The notes beneath the pieces were generated by a model, which ran no database searches, was not told the DNA's origin, and worked only from the letters and a program-made list of their open reading frames with translations. The translations under genes were made by a program, and so were the position numbers. A stretch of DNA of 64,000 bases from Blautia glucerasea (GTDB taxonomy: Bacteria > Bacillota > Clostridia > Lachnospirales > Lachnospiraceae): contig NZ_JAAITU010000006.1 of the NCBI RefSeq assembly GCF_013304385.1, forward strand, positions 1 to 64,000, read 5' to 3'. Below are positions 1-7,722 of the stretch, piece by piece (within the stretch, counting starts at the first letter, position 1; every line of letters begins with the position of its first letter).

Positions 1-1
1 A

Positions 2-877
2 TCCAAGAGGATATATAGCTCTTTTAGAATTTACACAGAATTAATTACAGTCTCGAAAAAAAGCTTGAAAAGACTGGTTCCGTTTTTAATTTGTTTGATA
101 TTTGTGTTTATGTTTTTATTTCCTTTTTTATTTACTGTATCAACCTCATTGAAACAACCATCGGATGTAATATCTACACAACCTCGATTTTTTCCAAATC
201 CTATTTCCATACAGAATTATAAAGATATGTTTGAGTATTTGACGTTTGGGAAATATTTAGCAAACAGTTTAATTGCAGCACTTGTCAGCACGGTGATAAG
301 TCTAACTGTGGGATCTCTTGCAGCATATGGGCTTTCTAGGTTTCGCTCTCGCTTATCATCTTTTTTTATGTATCTTACTCTTATGATACGTATGATACCA
401 CTTGTTTGTATTAGTGTACCCATTTATTCGGTAATTAATAAAATTGGCCTTAGAGATACACATATTGCATTAATATTGGTTTATGCATGTATAGGAGTAC
501 CATTTGTAATTTGGATGATGATGGGATTTTTTAATGGCATACCAAGAGAATTGGATGAAGCTGCATTAGTAGATGGTTGTAGTAACCTTAGTGCTTTTTT
601 TCGAGTAATAGTACCAGTAGCTATGAATGGAATGGCAACAACTGCTATTTTTACATTCTTGACAGGGTTGAATGACTTTTTATTTGCTTTGTTAATAACA
701 ATGTCTGGTACAAAAACAGTTCCAGTTGGATTGTCTGAATTTTTAACAGAATATAATATTCAATTAGGGCCAATGGCAGCTGGGGCAGTCTTGTTTAGTC
801 TGCCAATCATTATAATATCCTTTTTCATTCAAAAAAGAATTGTTAAAGGAATGACTATGGGAGCAGTTAAAGGATAA
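2..877 (+). CDS. Sugar ABC transporter permease (MalG type), 5' end off window
   Basis: Inner-membrane permease of a CUT1-type carbohydrate ABC importer. The reading frame is open from base 2. A TTG at 65 is the first plausible start inside the window but has no clear ribosome-binding site, so the true start is probably upstream. Six hydrophobic segments are visible (about residues 7-28, 68-90, 100-122, 135-155, 185-208 and 240-258, counted from 65). The cytoplasmic EAA loop that docks the ATPase is clear (EAALVDGCSNLSAFF, about residues 165-180), and the C-terminus KGMTMGAVKG is typical of MalG-like subunits. It lies 27 bp before a GH32-like gene, so it probably imports the oligosaccharide which that enzyme cleaves; the binding protein and partner permease would lie to the left. 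The DNA is much more AT-rich than the core genes further right. Confidence 0.88.
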   Translation, partial: SKRIYSSFRIYTELITVSKKSLKRLVPFLICLIFVFMFLFPFLFTVSTSLKQPSDVISTQPRFFPNPISIQNYKDMFEYLTFGKYLANSLIAALVSTVISLTVGSLAAYGLSRFRSRLSSFFMYLTLMIRMIPLVCISVPIYSVINKIGLRDTHIALILVYACIGVPFVIWMMMGFFNGIPRELDEAALVDGCSNLSAFFRVIVPVAMNGMATTAIFTFLTGLNDFLFALLITMSGTKTVPVGLSEFLTEYNIQLGPMAAGAVLFSLPIIIISFFIQKRIVKGMTMGAVKG

Positions 878-904
878 ATTATTATAATTAAGGAGAGAAG
901 AATT

Positions 905-2302
905 ATGCAGAATATTTATTATCAGCCAGAGGGATATGCATTTGGAGATTGCATGCCATTTTACAAAGATGGAAAATTCTATTTATATCATCAGCGGGAT
1001 ACAAGAAATCCAGGGCCATTTGGGGAACCATTTGGATGGGCGCTGGCGATAACGGAGGACTTTGTACATTATGAAGATAAGGGTGAGGTGCTTCTACGAG
1101 GTAAAGATACAGAACAAGATCAATTCATTTTTGCAGGAAGTGTATTTGAAGGCGAAGGACAATATCATGCTTTTTATACCGGGTATAATCGAGACTTTGC
1201 AGCTGAAGGTAAGGCTGCACAGGTATTAATGCATGCAACTAGTGATGATTTGCTGCATTGGACAAAATCAGCCGATAAATTAAAACTTCCTCCTCAAATT
1301 GGATATGATCCTAATGATTGGAGAGATCCATATGTTACATGGGATGAGGATTCAAAAGAATATATTTTAATTTTAGGAGCACATAAGCAGAAGCATAAAC
1401 AAATTAAAACAGGCTGTACAGTATATTTTACATCAAAAGATTTAGAACATTGGGAGTTCAAAGGGGATTTTTGGGCACCAAATATGTTTAGTATGCACGA
1501 AATGCCAGATTTGTTTCGTATAGGAGATTGGTGGTATTTACTTACAACCGAGTATAGTGAAAATAATAAAACAATATACAGGAAAAGTCGTTCGATTTTC
1601 GGACCATGGCAGATGCCTGATGATGATGCTTTTGATGGTAGAGCATATTATGCAGCTAGATCTTGTGGTGATAGTGAACATCGTTATTTGTTTGGCTGGG
1701 TAGCTTCAAAAGATCAAGATATGGATATTAACAATTGGATTTGGGGAGGAACACTAGTAGTACATGAGCTTGTACAAGAGGAAAATGGTGACTTGAAAGT
1801 AAAGATGCCAGATAGTGTACATAATGCATTTGTAGAGCAGCCATCTAAGAATCATTTTGGAGAAAAAGTAATTGAAATAGATAGCGGAATTAATGAAGTT
1901 ATCATTGAAGAATGTGATGAAGAAACATTTTTGTTTGAAACAGTAGTTTCTTTTAAAGCGGGTACACATGCTTTTGGTGTGAATCTTTTTGAAGAAAAAG
2001 AAACTGGAGATGCATATAGATTTAATATTGAAATTAAAAATAGAAAAGTGGATTTCAATTGCACACCTAATTTACCATGGTTTAGATATATGGCTCAGGG
2101 ATCTGACAGACCATTATTCTTGGAAGCAGATAGAGAATATTTATTACAAGTTGTTGTAGACGGAACAGTTGTTACACTTTATCTAAATAATACTGCATTG
2201 AATGTACGTGCGTATGCGCCCAAAGGAAAGAATATTTCTTTTTATGTAAAAGATGGTTCTGCGATTATAAAAAATCCTAGATTGTATTTGCTGAAAAAAT
2301 AG
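905..2302 (+). CDS. GH32-like glycoside hydrolase (beta-fructosidase type)
   Basis: Five-bladed beta-propeller glycosidase resembling GH32 enzymes, which hydrolyse sucrose, fructo-oligosaccharides or levan. A catalytic triad can be proposed: Asp15 in FGDCMPFY (nucleophile position, without the usual NDPNG context), the Asp of WRDPYV (about 142, transition-state stabiliser) and Glu199 in HEMPDLF (acid/base, equivalent to the ECPDLF motif). Blade motifs such as FAGSVFEGEG follow the family pattern. Residues about 315-465 form the C-terminal beta-sandwich expected in GH32. There is no signal peptide, so the enzyme is cytoplasmic and acts on an imported sugar or its phosphate. AAGGAGAG lies just before ATG 905. 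It probably shares an operon with the upstream permease. The substrate is uncertain because the N-terminal motif departs from canonical sucrases; a related GH43/GH32-like clade is the alternative. Confidence 0.75.
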   Translation: MQNIYYQPEGYAFGDCMPFYKDGKFYLYHQRDTRNPGPFGEPFGWALAITEDFVHYEDKGEVLLRGKDTEQDQFIFAGSVFEGEGQYHAFYTGYNRDFAAEGKAAQVLMHATSDDLLHWTKSADKLKLPPQIGYDPNDWRDPYVTWDEDSKEYILILGAHKQKHKQIKTGCTVYFTSKDLEHWEFKGDFWAPNMFSMHEMPDLFRIGDWWYLLTTEYSENNKTIYRKSRSIFGPWQMPDDDAFDGRAYYAARSCGDSEHRYLFGWVASKDQDMDINNWIWGGTLVVHELVQEENGDLKVKMPDSVHNAFVEQPSKNHFGEKVIEIDSGINEVIIEECDEETFLFETVVSFKAGTHAFGVNLFEEKETGDAYRFNIEIKNRKVDFNCTPNLPWFRYMAQGSDRPLFLEADREYLLQVVVDGTVVTLYLNNTALNVRAYAPKGKNISFYVKDGSAIIKNPRLYLLKK

Positions 2303-2378
2303 AAATTAAATCTGCACTGTCCTGGGGAAAAGTAAATTATTTTGTATATTAATAATGATAATTGGGATGATTAAAGAT

Positions 2379-2807
2379 TCAAAAGGCATGGATGAAATGA
2401 AAAATCCATGCCTTTTGTTGAAGACGCACATATTCCAGGTTATTACATTTGAAGAAGGCACGGCTTTCCTGAATTTCCAGAGAATCCGGCAAATCCGGAG
2501 AAGGAAAATCGCAAAAATTGAAGGCCTGTCTACCAATTCGTTTAAGATTTTGGGGAAAAGAAACGAACTGCAGGGAACGACATCGGTAGAAGGCATGATC
2601 ATCAATCGTAGACACACAGAACAGTAATATCAGGAATGCTAGGGATTTACATTCCCAAAATGTGGTTTTGCGGATGGTTTGTATGTGGCTGTCCGGATGA
2701 AAATACAGTATGCAGCTTACGGTTTTCCAGAAAAGCCCCTCCGTAAAGTCGGCGGCCTGCTCACGGGAAAAAAGGAATGAAAGTATGGACAGAACCTTTG
2801 AATCCAC
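2379..2807 (-). pseudogene. Decayed LRR (BspA-type) gene fragment, paralogue of the gene at 6416-7249
   Basis: The minus-strand frame still reads as LRR_5 repeats closely matching the intact gene near 7 kb: shared stretches include FHPDS, TIRKxTFWECKSL, DDHAFYRCRSL and AFFKCNNLEYVRL. The N-terminal part and the last repeats are missing, and consensus positions are lost (for example LILLFCVSTIDD where the intact copy has LVLPDSVTNIDD). There is no plausible start or ribosome-binding site. I read it as a truncated, inactivated duplicate, now wedged between the GH32-like gene and cbiM. Confidence 0.75.
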
Positions 2808-2860
2808 TGGAAATCGAAGACATATTCCTGATTCCGGGAGAAACAGATGTTAAGAGCTTC

Positions 2861-3047
2861 CTTCATACAGAAGGGGAGAAGGACAGCAGCTGCCACCTAT
2901 GAAAAAATAACAGGCATATATAACAGATTGGAATGCTTTCTTATCCCCTGGGGTGGGTTGTTGGCACTTTAACGTGGTGCTACAATATAGCCGATTAAGA
3001 GGCGCGCACCAAATAAATTCAAGTCGAGCAGGGAAAGGAAGTATATT
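2861..3047 (+). promoter_or_regulatory. Structured leader region upstream of cbiM, class unknown
   Basis: About 190 bp with no gene. It contains a stem-loop (TTGT..GCAC pairing GTGC..ACAA, about 2960-2983) and an outer pairing TTCATA/TATGAA around 2872-2902. Cobalt-transport operons often carry a cobalamin or NiCo riboswitch here, but I could not match this sequence to either consensus. At 3015-3031 it contains 17 bases identical to one end of the palindromic element at 43.95 kb. The cbiM ribosome-binding site (AAGGAAG) follows. Confidence 0.35.
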
Positions 3048-4052
3048 ATGCATATACCTGAGAACTATTTAAGCCCATCAACCTGTGCAGTTATGACAGC
3101 AGCCATGGTTCCTGCATGGGGGTATTCAATTAACAAAGTAAGAAAGGAAATACCAAAGGCAAAAATGCCGCTTCTTGGTATTGGCGCTGCTTTTTCATTC
3201 CTTGGAATGATGTTTAATGTACCACTTCCGGGAGGTACTACAGGGCATGCAGTAGGAGGAACGCTTATTGCAATTCTCACAGGAAGTCCGTCAGCAGGAT
3301 GTATATCAGTATCTATTGCGTTGTTGATACAGGCACTGCTTTTTGGTGATGGAGGGATTCTCGCATTTGGAGCGAATTGTTTTAATATGGCTTTTGTGCT
3401 GCCCTATCTGGGATATTTCTTGTATAAACTGCTTCTGAAAAAGACAGGAAAGCGTAAACTTAGTGCTGCGATCGGGTCTTATGTGGGGATCAACGCAGCA
3501 GCTTTTTGCGCAGCTGTTGAATTTGGAATACAGCCTTTGTTATTTAAAGATGCGGCGGGACAGGCACTTTATTGTCCATATCCTCTAAGTGTGTCTATAC
3601 CGGCGATGATGATCGGACATATCACTTTATTTGGACTGGCAGAGATTGTGCTGACAGTAGTAGTGCTGACATTTGTAGAAAAAGTATCTCCTTCCGCATT
3701 GGATGCAGTTCCGGATAAGACTTCATTTAAACCGTTGTACGTATTGACCGCAGTGCTTATCGTACTGACACCGATTGGTCTTCTTGCCACAGGTACCGCC
3801 TGGGGTGAATGGGGTGTTGATGAAATGGCAACGCTTGTCAGTGGAGGTGTAAAGCTTGGGTATACACCATCAGGAATGAAAAGTGGATTTGAGCTTTCAG
3901 CCTTGTTTCCGGATTATTCGATGGCCGGTATGCCGGAATGGACAGGATATATACTTTCTGCTGTTGTAGGTGCGGCAATTCTGGTGATCTTTTTTAAGAT
4001 CGTTTCTTCTCTTATGAAGGACAAGGTTGATTTCAAAAAGAAAGCGGCATAA
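3048..4052 (+). CDS. cbiM: Cobalt/nickel ECF transporter substrate-binding subunit CbiM
   Basis: Substrate-specific membrane subunit of an energy-coupling-factor importer for Co2+ or Ni2+. The N-terminus MHIPENYLSPST has the invariant second-position His that coordinates the metal in CbiM/NikM. Membrane helices fill residues 10-225, with the conserved FNVPLPGGTTGHAVGG and FGDGGILAFGANCFNM segments. A C-terminal extension (about 230-334) ends in another helix and replaces a separate CbiN/NikL protein, which suits the absence of a cbiN gene. It is followed by cbiQ after 2 bp and then cbiO. Metal choice cannot be fixed from sequence; two B12-type leaders within 5 kb make cobalt the better guess. 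Confidence 0.92.
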   Translation: MHIPENYLSPSTCAVMTAAMVPAWGYSINKVRKEIPKAKMPLLGIGAAFSFLGMMFNVPLPGGTTGHAVGGTLIAILTGSPSAGCISVSIALLIQALLFGDGGILAFGANCFNMAFVLPYLGYFLYKLLLKKTGKRKLSAAIGSYVGINAAAFCAAVEFGIQPLLFKDAAGQALYCPYPLSVSIPAMMIGHITLFGLAEIVLTVVVLTFVEKVSPSALDAVPDKTSFKPLYVLTAVLIVLTPIGLLATGTAWGEWGVDEMATLVSGGVKLGYTPSGMKSGFELSALFPDYSMAGMPEWTGYILSAVVGAAILVIFFKIVSSLMKDKVDFKKKAA

Positions 4053-4054
4053 GA

Positions 4055-4870
4055 ATGGATAATGAGAGAACAGAGATAACAAAGATTCCGGCTTGGATGT
4101 GTGGGCAGGAAGAGTACATTCCTGCAAATGGCAGGGAATCCTTTCTTACCAAAAGCACGAAATCTGTATTGTCTGTACTTGCAAAATTAAGATTTAATGA
4201 AGGGAAGGACAGCAGATTTTCTGCTGCTCCTTCTCTTAAATTGTTTTATACGATATTCTTTATAATTCTGACAGCTTCGGCACGAAATTATTTGTTTGTA
4301 TTGATCATGTGTGCTGCAGTGACTGTTCGTCTGGCTTTTTTTTCAGCTGCAGCCATCAGACAGATCTTAAATGGAACAGTAGGAGCAGTTCTGATTTCGA
4401 TACTTTTTCTTTTGCCGGCTGTATTTATGGGAAATCCACAAGCTCTGGCCAATATAACAGCGAGAGTATATGTATCTGTAACATTGGTGGGGATATTGTC
4501 ATCAGGCACATCGTGGAATAAACTGACAGGCAGCATGAGAAGCTTTAGAATACCGACGATATTCATTTTTACCTTGGATATAACATTGAAATATATTTCT
4601 GTTCTGGGAGAAATATGTATGGATATTCTGCGGTCAGTCTGCTTGAGATCTGTCGGCAAAAATCCGGATAAGGCAAGAACTTTTTCGGGTGTGCTTGGAG
4701 TTACATTTCTTAAATCAAGTGAAATGGCAGAAGAAATGTATGCAGCTATGTGCTGTCGGGGATTTACAGGCGAGTATGAAATAAGACATAAGCAGAAATA
4801 TAGTCTGATCGATCTGATGTATATTCTGGTAATGGTGGGATGTGCAGCTTTGTATATATACCTTAGCTGA
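4055..4870 (+). CDS. cbiQ: ECF transporter transmembrane component CbiQ
   Basis: T-component that couples ATP hydrolysis by CbiO to CbiM. It has several hydrophobic helices (about 70-85, 88-108, 112-135, 140-160 and 250-268) and the cytoplasmic coupling helices with the two Ala-Arg-Gly-like motifs in modified form (LRSVCLRSVG, about 195-205, and MCCRGFTG, about 227-234). At 271 residues it has the usual length. The start ATG lies 3 bp after the cbiM stop, so the two are probably translationally coupled. The Arg-Gly of the second motif is intact. Confidence 0.88.
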   Translation: MDNERTEITKIPAWMCGQEEYIPANGRESFLTKSTKSVLSVLAKLRFNEGKDSRFSAAPSLKLFYTIFFIILTASARNYLFVLIMCAAVTVRLAFFSAAAIRQILNGTVGAVLISILFLLPAVFMGNPQALANITARVYVSVTLVGILSSGTSWNKLTGSMRSFRIPTIFIFTLDITLKYISVLGEICMDILRSVCLRSVGKNPDKARTFSGVLGVTFLKSSEMAEEMYAAMCCRGFTGEYEIRHKQKYSLIDLMYILVMVGCAALYIYLS

Positions 4871-4976
4871 TAAGAACTTTAAAGTGAATCTGGCAGATCG
4901 GCATTTACTGTGAGTGGAGAGAATAGTAGAAATTATCTGCGAGAGTATTTCAGGGATAAATTGAGAGGAGATTGAA

Positions 4977-5645
4977 ATGATCGATCTGGAAAAGGTGTGT
5001 TTTGCATATGAGAGTGAAAAAGCCCTTAGATATATTGACCTTCATATTGAAAAAGGAGATTCTGTAATTGTTCAGGGACCAAACGGATGTGGAAAATCGA
5101 CTCTTATCAAGCTGTTGAATGGGATCATTTTTCCTTCGGAGGGAGAGTATCTTTATAAGGGACATGCAATTACAGAGAAAGCACTGAAGGACAGAAAGTT
5201 TGCAAAATGGTTTCATCAGCAGATGGGATATGTGTTTCAAAATGCGGATACCCAATTATTTTGTGGAAGTGTAGAAGAAGAGATTGCATTTGGACCAGTC
5301 CAGATGGGACTGTCAGATGCAGAAGTTCATGAGCGCACAGAAGATTGTCTGAAGTTATTTGGAATAGAGAAATTAAGAGAAAGACCGCCTTATCATTTGA
5401 GTGGGGGAGAAAAACGTAAAGTCTCTCTTGCATGTATTATTTCTTTGAATCCTGAGGTGCTGATTCTGGATGAACCTTTGGCAGGATTGGATGAAAAGAC
5501 CCAGGACATGTTGATAGAGTTTTTACAGAGCTTTCATAAGGCTGGAAAGACATTGATCACAATTACACATAACCGGCAGCTGGCAGAACTTTTGGGAACC
5601 AGGTTTGCACTTATGAATGAAGAACATGAACTGAAAATGATATAA
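4977..5645 (+). CDS. cbiO: ECF transporter ATPase CbiO
   Basis: Cytoplasmic ABC ATPase that energises cobalt/nickel uptake. It has a Walker A (GPNGCGKST, about 32-40), Q-loop (MGYVFQNADTQLF, with the NPDxQ-like sequence typical of ECF ATPases), signature LSGGEKRKVS (about 140), Walker B VLILDEP with catalytic Glu (about 160-167) and H-loop ITITHN. At 222 residues it is slightly short at the C-terminus compared with many CbiO proteins (about 270). Ribosome-binding site GAGAGGAG. There is a 106-bp gap after cbiQ without a terminator; a strong terminator follows the gene. Confidence 0.93.
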   Translation: MIDLEKVCFAYESEKALRYIDLHIEKGDSVIVQGPNGCGKSTLIKLLNGIIFPSEGEYLYKGHAITEKALKDRKFAKWFHQQMGYVFQNADTQLFCGSVEEEIAFGPVQMGLSDAEVHERTEDCLKLFGIEKLRERPPYHLSGGEKRKVSLACIISLNPEVLILDEPLAGLDEKTQDMLIEFLQSFHKAGKTLITITHNRQLAELLGTRFALMNEEHELKMI

Positions 5646-5681
5646 AAAAAGTACTTCCTGCGGAATCGGAAGTACTTTTTT
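5645..5681 (+). terminator. Rho-independent terminator after cbiMQO
   Basis: Perfect inverted repeat AAGTACTTCC / GGAAGTACTT with a 9-base loop and a run of T on the + strand directly after the cbiO stop. The A-run on the other side makes it potentially bidirectional. Confidence 0.9.
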
Positions 5682-5689
5682 ATGGGTTG

Positions 5690-5895
5690 AATTAAATGTG
5701 TATCAATATGCGGAGGTAATCATACAGGACACCATTGGAGAACACCTTCTGGAAGTATGTAAGGCAGCCAGAACGGAAGTAATAGCAGAGGAAACAGGAA
5801 GAAACCTGATTTTGTATTGGAGAAAAATAGTCGTATATTGAAACTTCATGTACAGTTTCAAAATATCCTGATTTCAGAAAGTTAAAGAAATTTTA
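5690..5895 (+). other. Intergenic stretch with a short open frame, no recognised gene
   Basis: A frame of about 50 codons (to a TGA near 5841) reads VYQYAEVIIQDTIGEHLLEV and onward. It has no good ribosome-binding site and I cannot place it in a family. It could be a remnant of a lost gene or a chance frame. Confidence 0.3.
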
Positions 5896-5952
5896 TTGAC
5901 ACAGCCGTACGGCTAATAATATACTTAAAACAAGTATTTTTGCCGTACGGCA
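5896..5952 (+). promoter_or_regulatory. hipB promoter with two identical palindromic operators
   Basis: A sigma-A promoter, TTGACA (5896-5901) and TATACT (5920-5925), 18 bp apart. The perfect palindrome GCCGTACGGC occurs twice, at 5904-5913 between the promoter boxes and at 5942-5951 just before the ribosome-binding site AAGGAG. HipB-type antitoxins repress their own operon by binding such repeats, so autoregulation is the natural reading. Confidence 0.85.
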
Positions 5953-5969
5953 TAGTAAGGAGATGGACT

Positions 5970-6182
5970 ATGAAAATTACAGACTCAAAGTCATTAGGTC
6001 AAGCGATTCGTGAAAGAAGAAAAGAATTAAATTATACACAATCATATTTATCTGATTTCACAGGTCTTTCTGTTACTTTTATTTCTGATTTGGAACGCGG
6101 AAAACCTACAGCTGAAATTGAAAAAACAATCCGGCTAATTAATATTTTAGGATTGGACTTATTAGTAGAGCGACGAGGATAA
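5970..6182 (+). CDS. hipB: HipB-like helix-turn-helix antitoxin
   Basis: Small Xre-type DNA-binding protein of 70 residues. The HTH spans about residues 8-60 (LGQAIRERRKELNYTQSYLS, then FISDLERGKPTAEIEKTIRL). The C-terminus ending LGLDLLVERRG is typical of HipB proteins paired with HipA kinases. I start at ATG 5970 (AAGGAG 7 bp upstream); an in-frame GTG or ATG farther up would run through the second operator. The start of hipA follows after 1 bp, but that gene is broken, so this is now an orphan antitoxin, probably still repressing its own promoter. Confidence 0.85.
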   Translation: MKITDSKSLGQAIRERRKELNYTQSYLSDFTGLSVTFISDLERGKPTAEIEKTIRLINILGLDLLVERRG

Positions 6183-6183
6183 A

Positions 6184-6420
6184 ATGATGAGAACATTAGC
6201 AGTTTATCTCAGTCGAGAAGACTCCCACCTCTTTCAGGTGGTGAGTAACAGCTCGACTTGAAATTGAAATCAAAGGCGAAAATGAATTTGTTGGAGAAAT
6301 TGTAGGAAATATCAAGTAATAAAGTAATTAATGGCTTGCCGGTTCCGTGCAGACTTCATCAAGAAGATTTTGCACAAGCACTCAGGGTTGCATCAGTGGA
6401 TAAATATGAGAAAAATCAAT
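6184..6420 (+). pseudogene. hipA: hipA kinase-toxin remnant, interrupted and deleted
   Basis: Starts as a HipA N-terminus (MMRTLAVYL) 1 bp after hipB, is interrupted by the short palindromic element at 6205-6264, resumes as EIEIKGENEFVGEIVGNIK before two stops (about 6265-6321), and after a deletion shows an internal HipA kinase-domain piece, GLPVPCRLHQEDFAQAL (about 6332-6382). The catalytic core is gone, so no toxin can be made. Confidence 0.75.
6205..6264 (-). mobile_element. Short copy of a palindromic non-autonomous element inside hipA
   Basis: About 60 bp with the hairpin CCACCT-CTTTC-AGGTGG (6226-6242) and ends related as short inverted repeats (CTCAGTCGAG and its counterpart CTCGACTTGAA). 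On the opposite strand it matches both ends of the 186-bp element at 43.95 kb, so it looks like an internally deleted copy. Hairpin ends without a gene resemble IS200/IS605-derived palindrome-associated elements, but no transposase is present here to prove it. Confidence 0.7.
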
Positions 6421-7249
6421 CCAAATATTCTACTTTGAAGCCGGATTCCCGGCAATACTGGTCTGCTTTGGAATTGCGGTAACATCGGATGGTGGAAGAA
6501 CGGTTTATGATCCATTCTCCTATAAATTCAGGATCATGCCGGATTTCCAGGTATTTCAGCCGGTTGCAGCCATGGAATACCCATTTTCCAATGTGGCGTA
6601 CATTCTGGGGAAGACGTACATATTCCAGGTTATTGCATTTGAAAAAAGCACTGTTATCCAGGATTTCCAGGGAATCCGGAAACTCCAGGGAAGTAAAATT
6701 GCAGAAATAGAAAGCCTGTTCACCGATCCGTTTCAGATTTTCCGGAAAAGATACGGATTTCAGGGAGCGGCACCGGTAGAAGGCACGGTCATCAATATTG
6801 GTTACACTGTCCGGTAATACCAGGGATGACAATGATTTGCATTCCCAAAAGGTGTTTTTGCGGATTGTCCGGATCTGGCTGTCGGGATGAAAATATACAG
6901 TGTGCAGTTTACGGCTTTCCAGGAAAAGCCCTTGTGGAAGATCATCCAGGGATCCTGGTATATTGGCCTGCAAAAGAGAATCACATTTGGAAAATGCACC
7001 TGGTCCGATTTGTGTGACCTGGTCAGGCAAGGTGATTTCCTGAAGGGAATTACATCCAAGAAAGGCTCTGGCACCGATCCTGTGGAGTGATTTTGGAAAT
7101 TGAATAGTACGGATGATGGCTTTTTTTTGAAAAGCTTCTGTCGCAATCCCGTAAATATGATCCGGAATGCGTGTGTTTTGAGAAAGATAACGACAGACAT
7201 TGTTTCTTGTAATGATATGATAATTGGCAGATGTTGTACTGTAATACAT
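6416..7249 (-). CDS. Leucine-rich repeat protein, BspA/LRR_5 type, downstream of B12 riboswitch
   Basis: A 277-residue protein made almost entirely of LRR_5 (Treponema/BspA-type) repeats of about 23 residues, e.g. LxxVxFPxxLKRIGExAFxxC. From about residue 40 to 260 I count roughly eight units. No signal peptide, anchor or enzymatic domain is visible, so it is probably cytoplasmic and acts in protein binding. I start at 7249 (MYYSTTSANYH) because AAGGAG lies 8 bp upstream; the longer frame to 7300 would include the leader. A cobalamin riboswitch (7438-7580) and a candidate terminator lie in its leader. A decayed paralogue lies at 2379-2807. Its role is unknown; B12-repressed expression is inferred. 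Confidence 0.75.
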   Translation of the reverse strand: MYYSTTSANYHIITRNNVCRYLSQNTRIPDHIYGIATEAFQKKAIIRTIQFPKSLHRIGARAFLGCNSLQEITLPDQVTQIGPGAFSKCDSLLQANIPGSLDDLPQGLFLESRKLHTVYFHPDSQIRTIRKNTFWECKSLSSLVLPDSVTNIDDRAFYRCRSLKSVSFPENLKRIGEQAFYFCNFTSLEFPDSLEILDNSAFFKCNNLEYVRLPQNVRHIGKWVFHGCNRLKYLEIRHDPEFIGEWIINRSSTIRCYRNSKADQYCRESGFKVEYLD

Positions 7250-7271
7250 AAAAAAACTCCTTTGCAAGATG

Positions 7272-7361
7272 AAAAAAGGCTTCTTCCGCAACGAAGTCAT
7301 AATAGATCAATAGACATTTACCGGATATATAGGGCATGCCTGGATTACCGCCGCAGAAGAA
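7272..7361 (-). terminator. Candidate riboswitch-controlled terminator before the LRR gene
   Basis: On the minus strand TTCTTCTGC (7361-7353) can pair with GCGGAAGAA (7289-7281) over 9 bp with one G-U, and a short GC-containing segment then leads into six T residues (7277-7272). The loop is long (about 63 nt), so this is only a plausible expression platform for the cobalamin riboswitch upstream. Confidence 0.4.
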
Positions 7362-7437
7362 AGGTTAGAGAGAATGGTACACAAATAAAACCACCTCTCC
7401 ATATCCCCATTGCGTGTAGGTAATGGCAGGAGCTTTA

Positions 7438-7580
7438 AGCAGGTATTCTGACTTACGCAGTAACGTCACGGCTCGCCTTCTCACAGAAAATCTGCAATGG
7501 ATATGAGCAGTAACTGCACGTATACAGCAGCACGACTGTCCAGGATTCTCACCTGATTCCCTCTTGGCTGTATACCTGCT
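7438..7580 (-). promoter_or_regulatory. Cobalamin (B12) riboswitch
   Basis: Read on the minus strand, this has the landmarks of the class I cobalamin aptamer in order: closing stem GCAGGTAT/ATACCTGC, the GGGAA block, the P4 hairpin ATCAGGTGAGAATCCTG, the following GGACAG..GCTGCTGTA junction, and the 3' block AGTCAGAATACCTGC (consensus AGTCAGGAgACCTGC). These elements occur together only in B12 riboswitches. The transcript continues into the LRR gene starting at 7249. Confidence 0.88.
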
Positions 7581-7599
7581 ATCAGACATACCATGGTAT

Positions 7600-7722
7600 A
7601 CAGAACTTAAAACCGGTAATTAGTTTAAGTTATTCAATTACTTTTAATATAAGGGATAAATGAAGAAAAGGCAAGGAAAATAGAAAAATTTGTGAAAGGT
7701 TATTAAAAAAAATGTTAAAGGC
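7600..7722. other. AT-rich spacer between divergent B12-type leaders
   Basis: No gene seen. It should contain the promoter for the minus-strand riboswitch transcript; I could not identify its boxes with confidence. Confidence 0.4.

Noticed and set aside
2861-3047. A cobalamin or NiCo riboswitch before cbiM.
   Set aside because: The expected GGGAA/GTGAAA/AGTCAGGA boxes (B12) and the GGGACAG junctions (NiCo) are absent on both strands.
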